Positions 34,292 through 43,635 of a DNA stretch of 64,000 nucleotides are shown here, one piece after another. The stretch is from Formosa sp. Hel3_A1_48 (GTDB lineage: Bacteria; Bacteroidota; Bacteroidia; Flavobacteriales; Flavobacteriaceae), in NCBI RefSeq assembly GCF_001735715.1, contig NZ_CP017259.1, positions 1,175,501 to 1,239,500 on the forward strand, given 5' to 3'. How positions within the stretch are numbered: position 1 is the first letter of the stretch; the number at the start of each line of letters is the position of its first letter. The notes below the pieces were generated by a model. It had not been told where the DNA came from. It made no database searches and worked only from the letters and a program-made list of their open reading frames with translations. Both the position numbers and the translations under genes were made by a program.

Positions 34292-36052
34292 ATGAAATTT
34301 AGAGTGCTTATTTTTTTGATGTTCCTTTCAAGTTTTAGCTATGCTCAAGTCGTTTTCGAAGCAAAAGCAAGCAAAACACAATTAGGAGTAAATGAGCGTT
34401 TGCGTGTAGACTTCACCATGAACGAAGATGGCGACAATTTCACACCGCCTAGCTTTGAAGGCTTCAAAGTCGTTGGCGGACCAAGTCAATCCATAAAAAA
34501 CTATTCCATAAACGGTAAGCGTTCGTTTTCTAAGAGTTATAGCTATTTTTTGTCTCCAACAAAAAGAGGGGTGTTTACCATAGGGCAATCCAGTATTGAA
34601 ATAAACGGAGAATCCTACAAAACCGCCCCAATGAAAATTACAGTCACAACAGCTGTAGATGTACCAAAAGACCCTAATGACCCAAACTATATTGCTTCAG
34701 AGAATATCCATTTGGTTGCAGAGGTTTCTACAACAAACCCGTACCTCAACGAGCCTGTAAGTGTTGTTTATAAACTATATGTAGCAGAAAATACTGGTGT
34801 GAGAAACTGGTCTGAACTAGACAGTCCTAGGTATAATGATTTTTGGAGCCAGAACATTGATGTTAAGGGTCAAAACGTACGAGAGGGAAAATATAAAGGA
34901 GAAGACTATCGCTACGCTGTTTTGAAAAAAACAGTGCTTTACCCTCAAAAAACAGGAAAATTAAATATTGAGCCGCTCACCTTAGACGTAAGTGTTGAGG
35001 TGCCCTCAAAGAGGCGAGATATTTTTGGGCGATTTATAACTACTACGGCTAATTTGACAGTAACAGCTGGAAAAAGAACTATCAATGTAAAACCTTTGCC
35101 TAGCGCTGGAAGACCAAAGGATTTTTCAGGGGCTGTTGGACGTTTTGACTTTAGTCTTTCTTCGAGCAAAAAGAAGTTAGAAGTCACAGAAGCGTTCAAC
35201 TTAAAACTTAAGGTGTCTGGAAGTGGTAATCTCAAGTTATTCGAGCTCCCTAAGCCGAAACTTCCCAGTGCGCTTGAAGTTTACGAGCCCGAACATTCCG
35301 AAAAAGTTTCTACAAACCTCTCAGGGATGAAAGGCAGTATAACAGATACTTATACGATTGTACCCAATGATCAGGGGCGGTACCCAATCCCCGCGGTTAG
35401 CTTTTCTTATTTTGACCTCAAGTCTGAGGCTTATAAAACAATTAAATCAAATGAGTTAGTGGTTTCGGTTATAGGAAGTTCTGGAGTAACGCCAAATGGT
35501 GATTCAAACACAAAAGAAGTGCAAAAAACAAACGTTACCGCACTCTCAAAACAGTTTTTTTCCTTTAAATCTAACGCAGATTTAGAGCCTATTGCTCAAA
35601 ACGCCTTCTACAATACAAAGCTGTTTTGGTGGTTGTTCTTAGGGCCATTGCTTTTAATTCCGTTACTGATCATTTTTACGCGCAAGCAAGAAAAAAGAGC
35701 AATGGATGTTGCTGGAAATAAAACAAGAAGAACGAATAAGCTTGCTCGTAAATATTTTGGGTCAGCGAAAAAAGCAATTGGTGAAAAAGAGGCGTTTTAT
35801 GTGGCCTTGGAGCGCGCATTACATAATTATCTGAAATCTAGATTGAAAATTGAAACAAGTGAATTATCCAAGGAAAAAATTGCGCTTCTTTTAGAAAAAA
35901 GAGGGGTGGATCAATTGTATGTCCAATCGTTTTTAAATATTATCGAATCTTGCGAGCTAGCCAGATACACCCCATTACAGGCTTCTGACATGACCCGCGC
36001 TTATAAAAAATCAGTTGAGGTAATTAACACATTAGACAAACAACTAAAATAA
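34292..36052 (+). CDS. batD: BatD, large periplasmic/membrane protein of the Bat complex
   Basis: A 586-residue protein with a signal peptide (IFLMFLSSFSYAQ). About 430 residues of beta-rich repeats follow (VVFEAKASKTQLGVNERLRVDF start; a similar start is seen for the second repeat at DPNYIASENIHL). A C-terminal membrane helix (LFWWLFLGPLLLIPLLIIF, about 447-465) and a short cytoplasmic helical tail end the protein. The architecture is that of BatD, named in Bacteroides. It is four bases after batC, and batE follows after one base. Confidence 0.9.
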   Translation: MKFRVLIFLMFLSSFSYAQVVFEAKASKTQLGVNERLRVDFTMNEDGDNFTPPSFEGFKVVGGPSQSIKNYSINGKRSFSKSYSYFLSPTKRGVFTIGQSSIEINGESYKTAPMKITVTTAVDVPKDPNDPNYIASENIHLVAEVSTTNPYLNEPVSVVYKLYVAENTGVRNWSELDSPRYNDFWSQNIDVKGQNVREGKYKGEDYRYAVLKKTVLYPQKTGKLNIEPLTLDVSVEVPSKRRDIFGRFITTTANLTVTAGKRTINVKPLPSAGRPKDFSGAVGRFDFSLSSSKKKLEVTEAFNLKLKVSGSGNLKLFELPKPKLPSALEVYEPEHSEKVSTNLSGMKGSITDTYTIVPNDQGRYPIPAVSFSYFDLKSEAYKTIKSNELVVSVIGSSGVTPNGDSNTKEVQKTNVTALSKQFFSFKSNADLEPIAQNAFYNTKLFWWLFLGPLLLIPLLIIFTRKQEKRAMDVAGNKTRRTNKLARKYFGSAKKAIGEKEAFYVALERALHNYLKSRLKIETSELSKEKIALLLEKRGVDQLYVQSFLNIIESCELARYTPLQASDMTRAYKKSVEVINTLDKQLK

Positions 36053-36053
36053 T

Positions 36054-36800
36054 ATGAAAAAACTAATTGTTCTTTTTTGGCTGATTGGGCTTCTTGGTTT
36101 TTCACAAGAAAATCTATTGTTTGAACAAGCAAACACACTGTACAATAAAGGCGAGTATCAGGGCGCCATTTCCATATACAACAAGATTATAAGCAATGGC
36201 TTTCATTCTAGTGCCTTGTACTTTAACATGGCTAACTGCTACTATAAAGCAAATGAAATAGCGCCAAGTATATATTATTACGAAAAAGCTTTAAAATTAA
36301 GCCCCTATGATGAAGAGACACTTAACAACTACAGCTTTGCTAAGCAAATGACAATCGATAAATTTGATAATATACCTGAGGTTGAAGTGCTTAAGTTCTA
36401 TGAGAAAATGGCGGGATTTTTTAATGTCTTTGGGTGGTCTATTTTTTGCATACTAACGATGTGGGTGTTCGTGTTGTTGTTTATTGCATATTATCGTTCT
36501 GAAACCACGAAAAGCAAAAGAGCATATTTTATTCTAAGTGTTTTCTCTGTTTTGAATCTTACTCTGGGGCTTGCTTTACTCAATAAAAAACTAAATCTAG
36601 ACAACAAGCGTTTTGCTGTCGTTTTCTCGCAAGAGGTTGCCTCAAAATCCGAGCCTAATCTAAAAAGTGAAACAGTTTTTATTCTTCACGAGGGCGCGAA
36701 AATTCAAATTCTTGAATCGTACAAAAAAGAATGGACAAAAATTAAGCTTATTGATGGCAAAAGCGGATGGTTGCCCAACCAAGTCTTTAAAGAGTTATAA
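36054..36800 (+). CDS. batE: BatE, tetratricopeptide protein with SH3-like C-terminus
   Basis: A 248-residue protein. A signal or anchor (LIVLFWLIGLLGFSQ) and TPR repeats (about 20-105: LFEQANTLYNKGEYQGAI, SALYFNMANCYYKANEI) are followed by two membrane helices (about 124-145 and 160-178). An SH3b-type domain ends the protein (residues about 190-248: SKSEPNLKSETVFILHEGAKI, KIKLIDGKSGWLP). This closes the moxR-DUF58-Bat operon; no terminator is obvious before the next promoter at 36833. Confidence 0.88.
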   Translation: MKKLIVLFWLIGLLGFSQENLLFEQANTLYNKGEYQGAISIYNKIISNGFHSSALYFNMANCYYKANEIAPSIYYYEKALKLSPYDEETLNNYSFAKQMTIDKFDNIPEVEVLKFYEKMAGFFNVFGWSIFCILTMWVFVLLFIAYYRSETTKSKRAYFILSVFSVLNLTLGLALLNKKLNLDNKRFAVVFSQEVASKSEPNLKSETVFILHEGAKIQILESYKKEWTKIKLIDGKSGWLPNQVFKEL

Positions 36801-36832
36801 TTAACGTATCTTTAAAACAATTGATGTTTTTG

Positions 36833-36862
36833 TTTGATTTTAATAAATAATTTATATTTTTA
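36833..36862 (+). promoter_or_regulatory. Probable promoter of the SulP gene (TTTG-N18-TATTTTTA)
   Basis: TTTG at 36833-36836 is followed after 18 bases by TATTTTTA at 36855-36862. This differs from the consensus only in the last base and is one base short in spacing. It lies 18 bases before the ATG at 36880. Confidence 0.4.
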
Positions 36863-36879
36863 TTAAAAAATCAACAAAA

Positions 36880-38724
36880 ATGAAAGGCTTTTTTTCAAAT
36901 ATCAAAGGCGATGCTTTTGGTGGTATTACTGCCGGAGTCGTAGCACTTCCTTTAGCGCTTGCATTTGGGGTTTCCTCTGGCTTAGGACCTAGCGCTGGAC
37001 TCTATGGCGCAATATTTATCAGTTTTTTTGCAGCCCTTTTTGGAGGAACTAATACCCAAATTTCTGGACCTACAGCGCCAATGACTGCAGTAAGTATGGT
37101 TGTAATTGCCAGCATCGTGGTTGCAAGCGATGGTGATGTGAACAAAGCATTACCTTCTATACTGATGGTTTTTTTCCTAGCAGGCCTAATTCAAGTTGGT
37201 CTAGGGCTTGTTGGAGTGGGAAAATATATTAAATACATTCCCTATCCTGTTGTTTCTGGGTTTATGACAGCAATAGGAGTGATCATTCTTTTAACTCAAA
37301 TTCTACCATCTTTAGGTTATAGTCCTAAAGAAGACATGGAATATGTGAACCAGTTTAAGCCTCAAGCGGAAGAAATCATACTAGAAAACATATTGAAAGA
37401 AGAGGCGGGAGAAGGCTTGCTTGTTTTGGAAGATTTCAAAGAAACTATCAGGCGAGCTGGCAATATTACTGAGGCAGATATCCTACGAGAGTCTAAAACT
37501 CTTGCGGCAAAATACGCTTCGGGTACAATTGGTGCAGTAAAAGTAATGCCTCGGGCGCTTCGCAACATAAACTGGCTAGAGCTGCTTCTTTCGCTTGGCA
37601 CAATTATAATCATCTTTGGTTTTAGAAAGATATCAAAAGCAGTCCCTAGCACACTTGTTGCACTTATAGCGATGTCTGGAATTGCTATTGGCTTTGGACT
37701 GGAATACAAGCCGATCGAACAAATCCCTGAGGGACTTCCTGTGCCTAAATTAGAGATGTTTTCTCATTTCAATCTTGGCAGTATTAGCCCCTATATATTC
37801 TCGGCACTCACATTGGCGCTTTTGGGAGCTATAGACTCTTTACTAACAAGTATAGTGGCCGACAACATGACAAAAACCAAACACAAACCAAATAAAGAAC
37901 TTGTTGGTCAGGGCATCGGTAATAGTATCGCCGCAATTTTTGGTGGAATTCCAGGTGCGGGTGCAACCATCCGAACTGTAGTTAACATCAATGCTGGAGG
38001 AAAGACTAGATTGTCTGGAATGATTGCTGGTGTTTTGCTGTTGTTTATTCTTCTTGCATTAGGACCAATTGCGTCAAAAATTCCTGCGGCTGTATTATCT
38101 GGAATTCTTATAACTGTTGGTATAGGGGTTATGGATTATAAGGGGCTTAAGGCTATACCTATATTGCCAAAAGATATTTTCCTTGGGCCTGTTAAACTAA
38201 GCTCTGAGGTACTGATTATGATAATTGTTTTACTATTATCAACTTTTTGGGATTTAATTTTCGCGGTTGGAATTGGGCTTCTTATTTCTTGTTTGATGTT
38301 CATGAAGCTTATTGGTGACCTTACCGCAGAAAGATCAGAAGTTGGGCCGCTTAAAGAGGAAGCTTGGCCTGATGAAATTGATTTTCCAAAAAATTTAAAG
38401 GATAAGGTGTTTATTAAACATATTAAAGGGCCTCTTTTCTTTGGTTCGACCTCGGAATTTGAACAGCTTTACAAACAAATTCCAGAAGGCGCTAAAACGG
38501 TAGTGATTCGGCTTAGCAGAATGCAATATATGGACCAAACGGGTTTATATGTTATGGAAGACACCCTTCAAGACCTAAGGGTTAGGGGGGTAGATGTAAT
38601 TTTTGTAGGTCTATTGAAACAGCCTAGGTATATGATGGAGCGAATTGATATTATACCAGATTTTATTCCTGAAGAGCGTATTTTTAAATCTTTCAAAACG
38701 TACTTAATGTCGCTTTCTAAATGA
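36880..38724 (+). CDS. SulP-family anion transporter with STAS domain
   Basis: A 614-residue inner-membrane transporter for sulfate, bicarbonate or another anion. The SLC26/SulP start (DAFGGITAGVVALPLALAFGV), the GPTAPM motif (63-68) and FGGTNTQISGP are typical; about 12-14 helices follow. The C-terminal STAS domain begins near residue 505 (FIKHIKGPLFFGSTSEF) and carries MDQTGLYV. An acidic insertion of about 70 residues (about 150-220) sits between membrane segments and is absent from most SulP proteins I know. The substrate is not determinable; bicarbonate is common for marine bacteria. It is monocistronic, convergent with cvpA by one base. Confidence 0.93.
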   Translation: MKGFFSNIKGDAFGGITAGVVALPLALAFGVSSGLGPSAGLYGAIFISFFAALFGGTNTQISGPTAPMTAVSMVVIASIVVASDGDVNKALPSILMVFFLAGLIQVGLGLVGVGKYIKYIPYPVVSGFMTAIGVIILLTQILPSLGYSPKEDMEYVNQFKPQAEEIILENILKEEAGEGLLVLEDFKETIRRAGNITEADILRESKTLAAKYASGTIGAVKVMPRALRNINWLELLLSLGTIIIIFGFRKISKAVPSTLVALIAMSGIAIGFGLEYKPIEQIPEGLPVPKLEMFSHFNLGSISPYIFSALTLALLGAIDSLLTSIVADNMTKTKHKPNKELVGQGIGNSIAAIFGGIPGAGATIRTVVNINAGGKTRLSGMIAGVLLLFILLALGPIASKIPAAVLSGILITVGIGVMDYKGLKAIPILPKDIFLGPVKLSSEVLIMIIVLLLSTFWDLIFAVGIGLLISCLMFMKLIGDLTAERSEVGPLKEEAWPDEIDFPKNLKDKVFIKHIKGPLFFGSTSEFEQLYKQIPEGAKTVVIRLSRMQYMDQTGLYVMEDTLQDLRVRGVDVIFVGLLKQPRYMMERIDIIPDFIPEERIFKSFKTYLMSLSK

Positions 38725-38725
38725 T

Positions 38726-39253
38726 CTATTCTTGCTCAGAAGTGCTAAAATCAGGAACGCCAAAGGCTTGGTCGTCTCCAGCAAAACGGGGTAAGATTAA
38801 CGGAGCCAAAACACCCACTGGCTCGTAAAATATAGAGGTTTTAAGCTCTTCGTCAGAAACCATCTTTAAGCTTGGGTTTACGCGCTTAAAAACAAGCAAG
38901 ACAATAGATAAAATTAGCGCCACTTTGAGGCCTCCAAAAAGAGCACCCAGAAACTTGTTTATAACACCAAGCGCAGCAAAATCAGCAAGCTTTGTCAAGG
39001 CTTTACCCGCCAAGGATACCGCAAAAACGATTATTACAAAAGTAATAACAAAGGAACTTACGCTCATTGTGTGTTCAGACCAATCTACATAGCTTGATAA
39101 AAATTCTGAAGCATAGTTGCTAAAATGAACAGCGCCATACACGCCCAACATTAGAGCCAAAAGAGAAGCAACTTCTACAAAAAGACCCTTAAAAAACCCT
39201 TTAATAATACCATATATAATAAGGGCGCCTAGAACAATGTCAATTACAGACAT
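38726..39253 (-). CDS. CvpA-family membrane protein
   Basis: A 175-residue protein of the CvpA family, named after colicin V production. Four membrane segments are visible (about 2-20, 25-45, 64-85, 100-122), with the family pattern VDIVLGALIIYGIIKGFFKGLF at the start and ALTKLADFAALGVINKFLGALFGG in the middle. The role in flavobacteria is unknown beyond envelope stress tolerance in other bacteria. It is divergent from the small gene at 39315 and lies near pheS, a common place for it in this group. Confidence 0.88.
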   Translation of the reverse strand: MSVIDIVLGALIIYGIIKGFFKGLFVEVASLLALMLGVYGAVHFSNYASEFLSSYVDWSEHTMSVSSFVITFVIIVFAVSLAGKALTKLADFAALGVINKFLGALFGGLKVALILSIVLLVFKRVNPSLKMVSDEELKTSIFYEPVGVLAPLILPRFAGDDQAFGVPDFSTSEQE

Positions 39254-39295
39254 AAAATAATGTGGGTTAAAATTTCTTTAATTAAAATTAGACTC

Positions 39296-39303
39296 TAAAT
39301 TTA
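39296..39303 (+). promoter_or_regulatory. Near-consensus -7 element (TAAATTTA)
   Basis: TAAATTTA matches TAnnTTTG except the last base and lies 11 bases before the ATG at 39315. The leader would be extremely short, so this is weak. Confidence 0.25.
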
Positions 39304-39314
39304 CAAAATAAATT

Positions 39315-39671
39315 ATGGCAAGAGACGAAGAATTAAAAAAACGCTGGGATACCCTTATAAAGAAACTCTCTTTACGCTTCGCTGATGGTGCGCCCCTAGA
39401 CCTCGACGGTATAATATATCTTATTGGTGTACAAGAATTGGGGCAGTTGCATAGGCGTTTCAAAAAAGATGAAAAACTAAACCTCATGCATATTGCTATA
39501 TGCCGCCTACTGACTCCGTACGGTTACTATGCGCTAGATTACGTAGACGAGGAAGGGTGGCCTCATTATCAAATAAAAGAAGAATTGCCTAATCTGAAAG
39601 CTGGAGAACAAAGCATCTTAATGAAAGAGGCGATTGTAAACTATTTTCTCGAACAGAAGTTTATTGACTAA
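39315..39671 (+). CDS. Conserved protein of unknown function upstream of pheS
   Basis: A 118-residue soluble protein, highly charged and helical (RDEELKKRWDTLIKKLSLRF at the start, then GIIYLIGVQELGQLHR). It reads like a small, conserved Bacteroidota protein often placed before pheS. There is no signal peptide and no metal or nucleotide motif. A role linked to translation is suggested only by context. The next gene is 32 bases away and has its own promoter element. Confidence 0.75.
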   Translation: MARDEELKKRWDTLIKKLSLRFADGAPLDLDGIIYLIGVQELGQLHRRFKKDEKLNLMHIAICRLLTPYGYYALDYVDEEGWPHYQIKEELPNLKAGEQSILMKEAIVNYFLEQKFID

Positions 39672-39678
39672 GATTTCT

Positions 39679-39686
39679 TAAATTTG
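39679..39686 (+). promoter_or_regulatory. Bacteroidota -7 promoter element for pheS (TAAATTTG)
   Basis: TAAATTTG is an exact match and lies 17 bases before the pheS ATG at 39704. The spacing implies a leader of about 10 bases, so it is possible but not certain. Confidence 0.4.
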
Positions 39687-39703
39687 GCTTTTATTTTCAA
39701 ACC

Positions 39704-40723
39704 ATGATTGACCGCATTCAAAAATTAATCGAAGAAGCCGATAGCTTTACAACAAATTCTCTTGCTGATTTAGAGGCTTTTCGTGTCAAGTATTTAGGTA
39801 AAAAAGGGTTCTTGAATGGATTGTTTGCTGATTTTAAATCAGTCCCAAATGATCAAAAAAAAGCATACGGTCAAGCTATAAATACATTAAAATCTACGGC
39901 TCTTGAAAAGGTAAGCACATTAAAGGCTGAACTAGAGGCAAATACAACAAAAACGTCTGCTGTTGGAGATTTAACACGGCCTGGTGATCCGATTAATATC
40001 GGAGGAAGGCATCCTATTTCCTTGGTTAAGAATCAAATAATAGATATTTTCTCGCGTATAGGATTTAATGTCAGTGAGGGGCCAGAAATAGAGGATGATT
40101 GGCACAACTTTACTGCACTCAATCTTCCGGAGCATCATCCGGCAAGAGATATGCAAGACACGTTCTTTATACAAACTGACCCAGATATTTTATTGCGCAC
40201 ACACACAAGCTCTGTTCAAGTGCGCTATATGGAGAACAATGCCCCGCCAATTAGAACGATTTCGCCTGGCCGTGTGTATAGAAACGAGGCTATTTCTGCT
40301 CGCTCACATTGCTTCTTCCACCAAGTCGAAGGACTATACATTGATAAAAATGTAAGTTTTGCCGACTTAAAGCAAACTCTACAATACTTTACAAAAGAGC
40401 TGTTCGGAAAGTCTAAAATCCGATTAAGACCCTCATACTTTCCATTTACAGAGCCAAGTGCTGAAGTTGATGTCTACTGGGGTTTAGAGACTGAAACAGA
40501 CTATAAAATGACAAAAGGTACTGGTTGGCTAGAAATAATGGGGTGTGGAATGGTTGATCCAAATGTATTGAAAAATTGCGGAATAGACCCAAAAGAATAT
40601 TCGGGTTTTGCCTTTGGCATGGGCATCGATCGAATTGCGCTTTTATTGCACCAAATTAATGATATTCGTTTGTTAAGTGAAAATGATGTGCGTTTCTTAG
40701 AACAATTTAAAAGCTCCTTTTAA
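39704..40723 (+). CDS. pheS: Phenylalanine-tRNA ligase, alpha subunit
   Basis: A 339-residue class II aminoacyl-tRNA synthetase subunit that charges tRNA-Phe together with PheT. The N-terminal coiled coil (about 1-95) is followed by the catalytic domain. Motif 1 is near HPISLVKNQI, motif 2 reads ISPGRVYRNEAISARSHCFFHQVEG and motif 3 is SGFAFGMGIDRIALL. The length matches PheS in other flavobacteria. PheT is not adjacent, which is common in Bacteroidota. Confidence 0.97.
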   Translation: MIDRIQKLIEEADSFTTNSLADLEAFRVKYLGKKGFLNGLFADFKSVPNDQKKAYGQAINTLKSTALEKVSTLKAELEANTTKTSAVGDLTRPGDPINIGGRHPISLVKNQIIDIFSRIGFNVSEGPEIEDDWHNFTALNLPEHHPARDMQDTFFIQTDPDILLRTHTSSVQVRYMENNAPPIRTISPGRVYRNEAISARSHCFFHQVEGLYIDKNVSFADLKQTLQYFTKELFGKSKIRLRPSYFPFTEPSAEVDVYWGLETETDYKMTKGTGWLEIMGCGMVDPNVLKNCGIDPKEYSGFAFGMGIDRIALLLHQINDIRLLSENDVRFLEQFKSSF

Positions 40724-40746
40724 ACATCCTTTAAAGCCGATCCTTA

Positions 40747-41748
40747 TTAATCGAATTTTTCAGCCAGCTCTCTGAGTGCTTCTTTAGGGTTTTTTTCTTT
40801 ATAAAGCACATCATAGACCATTTTAATAATCGGTGTTCTGGCCGAATTTTCATGCGCTTGATTTATTAAATATGCGCTTTTTGTGGCATAATAGCCTTCG
40901 GCAATCATATTCATTTCCATTTGGGCTGATTTCACTGTATATCCTTTTCCAATCATGTTACCAAACATCCTGTTTCGTGAAAAAGTTGAATACCCTGTAA
41001 CCAAAAGATCACCCAAATAAACCGTTTCATTTATTTTTCGCTTCATTTTGTACACTTTTTTAATAAAGCGTTTCATTTCACGAATTGCATTACTCATTAG
41101 TACACTTTGAAAATTGTCTCCATAACCAAAGCCGTGCGCCATCCCAGCAGCAATGGCGTAAATGTTTTTCAGCATAGCTGCATATTCGGCTCCAATAACA
41201 TCGTCATGGGTTTTTGTTTGAATATAATGACTAGAGAGTTGGCTAGCTATAGCTGTAGCTGTAGTGGTGTTCGTACAGGCTACCGTCAAATACGAAAGGC
41301 GCTCGAGGGCAACTTCCTCCGCATGGCATGGGCCCGCCAAGACCGCAATTTGGTCAAATGGGACTGCTCTGTGTTGGTGGAAATGCTCACCAACGAGCAA
41401 GCCTGTCTCTGGAATAATGCCCTTAACAGCAGAGAGAATAATTTTAGTTGAAATGTCTATGTTAAGTTTCTTTAATTGCGCATACACAAAAGCTGAGGGA
41501 ATGGCAAACACAAGAACGTCGGCCGATGCGGCAACCTCATTTATATCTGAACTGAGTCTTAATTGATCTGTATTGAAAGATACAGAGCTTAAATAAGAAG
41601 GGTTGTGTTGTTCTTTTTGAATGTAATCAATTGTTTGTTGCTTACGAACATACCAATTAATTGATGCTGTTTTCTCACATAGCATTTTTACAATCGCTGT
41701 TGCCCAACTCCCATTTCCAAAAACCGCATATTTCAACTCCGTCGTCAT
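40747..41748 (-). CDS. gpsA: Glycerol-3-phosphate dehydrogenase, NAD(P)-dependent
   Basis: A 333-residue enzyme that makes sn-glycerol 3-phosphate from dihydroxyacetone phosphate for phospholipid synthesis. The nucleotide-binding start G-N-G-S-W-A-T-A (about 11-18) is followed by AVKGI and the catalytic AMLKNIYAIAAGMAHGFGYGDN. The family GVCACGLGDL-type loop reads VYLGDLLVTGYSTFSRNR. It lies convergent with pheS (23 bases apart) and is divergent from the lipoprotein at 41869. The -7 element is at 41767. Confidence 0.94.
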   Translation of the reverse strand: MTTELKYAVFGNGSWATAIVKMLCEKTASINWYVRKQQTIDYIQKEQHNPSYLSSVSFNTDQLRLSSDINEVAASADVLVFAIPSAFVYAQLKKLNIDISTKIILSAVKGIIPETGLLVGEHFHQHRAVPFDQIAVLAGPCHAEEVALERLSYLTVACTNTTTATAIASQLSSHYIQTKTHDDVIGAEYAAMLKNIYAIAAGMAHGFGYGDNFQSVLMSNAIREMKRFIKKVYKMKRKINETVYLGDLLVTGYSTFSRNRMFGNMIGKGYTVKSAQMEMNMIAEGYYATKSAYLINQAHENSARTPIIKMVYDVLYKEKNPKEALRELAEKFD

Positions 41749-41766
41749 TTGTTATGATTTTGCTAG

Positions 41767-41774
41767 CAAAAATA
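41767..41774 (-). promoter_or_regulatory. Bacteroidota -7 promoter element for gpsA (TATTTTTG)
   Basis: TATTTTTG on the minus strand (41774-41767) is an exact TAnnTTTG match 18 bases before the gpsA ATG. Confidence 0.4.
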
Positions 41775-41868
41775 CTAAAAAATTAATGCTTATAAAGCAC
41801 TAAGGGTGAAGCTGATGTGCTTTTGGCATGCCTTTTGAAACTATAAATATAAGTTAAACTCATTCTTA

Positions 41869-42828
41869 ATGAAAACACTAAATTCTCTTTTTGTATACGC
41901 TATATCTTTTTTGTTTTTAACCTCTTGTGGCCATGATGAAATACACCCCGCTGATGTGAATAATAGTGTTACGCTAGAACAACTTCTTGGAAGTTATGAT
42001 CTTTGGTATGTGGATCTCGAAAGTACATTGGGCGATGGGCAAACCGTTTTTGTTGAAATGGCATTTACGCTCTCTTTTTTAAATGGAAGCATATATGCTA
42101 ACAATAATCTAGTGGGGTTTGGTGAGCGTGGTAATGGGTTTGGGACATATGTTGGGATGTATGATGCTAATGGAATCGTTTTGGACGTTAACCACGCTTT
42201 GGATGGACATCAGCGCTTTGAAGTATACCAAGTAAGCATCTCCTCCATAGAGCTTTATAGCCCAATCAATGATACTTCCTACTTCTTAAGAGGTTTTCAG
42301 CGCAGTACATTTGACTATGATGCCATATTTTTTGAGAATATTGATTATTTCTTGCAAGAGTATCGGGCCTGGGATAACAGCCTAACTACTGCTGAGGGTG
42401 CTGAAACAGCATTTGATGACGAAAACTATCTCTTTTTTTACAGCGAAGGGGGTCAGGCTCTTTTTAAAAGTTCTATTGATGAAAACATCGCAAACCCTGA
42501 CCAAATCCAATGGGACTATACAGGGGCATATTCAGTAGAGGACATTATTGGAGGCGGTACAAAAAGGTTAACCCTGAAATATGCTTTTAACGGTTCCGAT
42601 TATTTTGAACTTTCCGTAATTGACGACGAAACTATCAAGCTTTATCACCCAATTTCAGAAAAAACATACGTATATAGTGGCCGTAACTATATTGCGTTTA
42701 TGAGAACTATACAGAGCGATAAACAAGGGGTTAAAAACCAAAAATTACGTCCACAAAAAACAAAGAGACAAGAAAACAAAAGGTCTCAACATAGGGCTTC
42801 GGAATTATTGTATTTTATCAACTCTTGA
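41869..42828 (+). CDS. Putative lipoprotein of unknown function with odd basic C-terminus
   Basis: A 319-residue protein. The signal ends in a clear lipobox (LFLTSC, Cys20), so it should be a lipoprotein at the outer membrane. The mature part is acidic and rich in Y, F and D, with the repeated pattern L-Y-x-P-I-N/S-x-T-x-Y (ELYSPINDTSYFL at about 124-136 and KLYHPISEKTYVY at about 256-268). This suggests two similar beta domains of about 130 residues. The last 30 or so residues are very different: rich in K, R and Q, and overlapping the gene on the other strand by 11 bases. This tail may be a read-through past an ancestral stop. Function unknown. Confidence 0.7.
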   Translation: MKTLNSLFVYAISFLFLTSCGHDEIHPADVNNSVTLEQLLGSYDLWYVDLESTLGDGQTVFVEMAFTLSFLNGSIYANNNLVGFGERGNGFGTYVGMYDANGIVLDVNHALDGHQRFEVYQVSISSIELYSPINDTSYFLRGFQRSTFDYDAIFFENIDYFLQEYRAWDNSLTTAEGAETAFDDENYLFFYSEGGQALFKSSIDENIANPDQIQWDYTGAYSVEDIIGGGTKRLTLKYAFNGSDYFELSVIDDETIKLYHPISEKTYVYSGRNYIAFMRTIQSDKQGVKNQKLRPQKTKRQENKRSQHRASELLYFINS

Positions 42829-43579
42829 ACCTGTTCTCGATAGTGTCTAAAAAACGTGTTTCGTACTCTTCCTTGCCAGTCCAGTTGTTATAATCTGGTT
42901 TAATAATGTTTTCGATAAAATCGGAAATCTCTTCAAATGAATCCATAGTGCTTAGTTGAGAGATAACTCGATCGTAATCTTCATTGTTGTTTTCAAAAAG
43001 GTGGTTAACAAAAGCTAGGCGGTCATTTAGTCCAATTTGAAAACCTGTCGGCTTGAGCTTTTCATTCAATGATGTGGGTGACTCGTTTTGCTTTTGAGGT
43101 TCTTCTTGTTCATCAACAGCGGCAAAAATAGGAAGTTGATTGTAGCTTGGCGATAAAGTAGATAAGTCTTGTTCTACAGGGGTTGATGTTGGCTGCTCGT
43201 TTATTTCATCAACTAAATCATCTACCGCCGCTGTTTCTTGAGGCATTTGGGCCACAATATCTTTTATTTTTTCTATCGCTGGCTCCATAAGTGCTTCATC
43301 TTGTTCATGATCTATATTAACATAAACTTGTTCATCTACCTCAATAGAATCTGTGACTTTATTATTAAATGCCTCCTCTAAAGCGTCAAAAAAAGATGCG
43401 CTTGTGGCAACATTATCAGGAATTTCTCCGTTGAACTGAGATTCTAAAAAATTTAAAACAACAATTTTTTGGTAGAGCAAAGCTATTTCTTTCTGCATCT
43501 TTGGTAGGTCTTCCTTACCGGTCAGCTTCAAGATTCGGTGGGCTATGCTTATAAGTTCTGATTCGAGTTTCTTTTTCAT
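42818..43579 (-). CDS. Conserved flavobacterial protein of unknown function
   Basis: A 253-residue soluble protein. The N-terminal helical part (LESELISIAHRILKLTGKEDL, residues about 5-25, to about 80) and a C-terminal conserved-looking part (GLNDRLAFVNHLFENNNEDYDRVISQ at about 180-205, then IKPDYNNWTGKEEYETRFL) are joined by an acidic, Q- and P-rich linker of about 90 residues. I have seen the C-terminal motif in flavobacterial proteins upstream of tdk, with no known function. The promoter region is shared with tdk, which is divergent. Confidence 0.75.
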   Translation of the reverse strand: MKKKLESELISIAHRILKLTGKEDLPKMQKEIALLYQKIVVLNFLESQFNGEIPDNVATSASFFDALEEAFNNKVTDSIEVDEQVYVNIDHEQDEALMEPAIEKIKDIVAQMPQETAAVDDLVDEINEQPTSTPVEQDLSTLSPSYNQLPIFAAVDEQEEPQKQNESPTSLNEKLKPTGFQIGLNDRLAFVNHLFENNNEDYDRVISQLSTMDSFEEISDFIENIIKPDYNNWTGKEEYETRFLDTIENRFKS

Positions 43580-43635
43580 TATAAAATAAAATTAATACGG
43601 TTGAATAAGTTTTAGAGTTATGCTTTTATTTTTAG

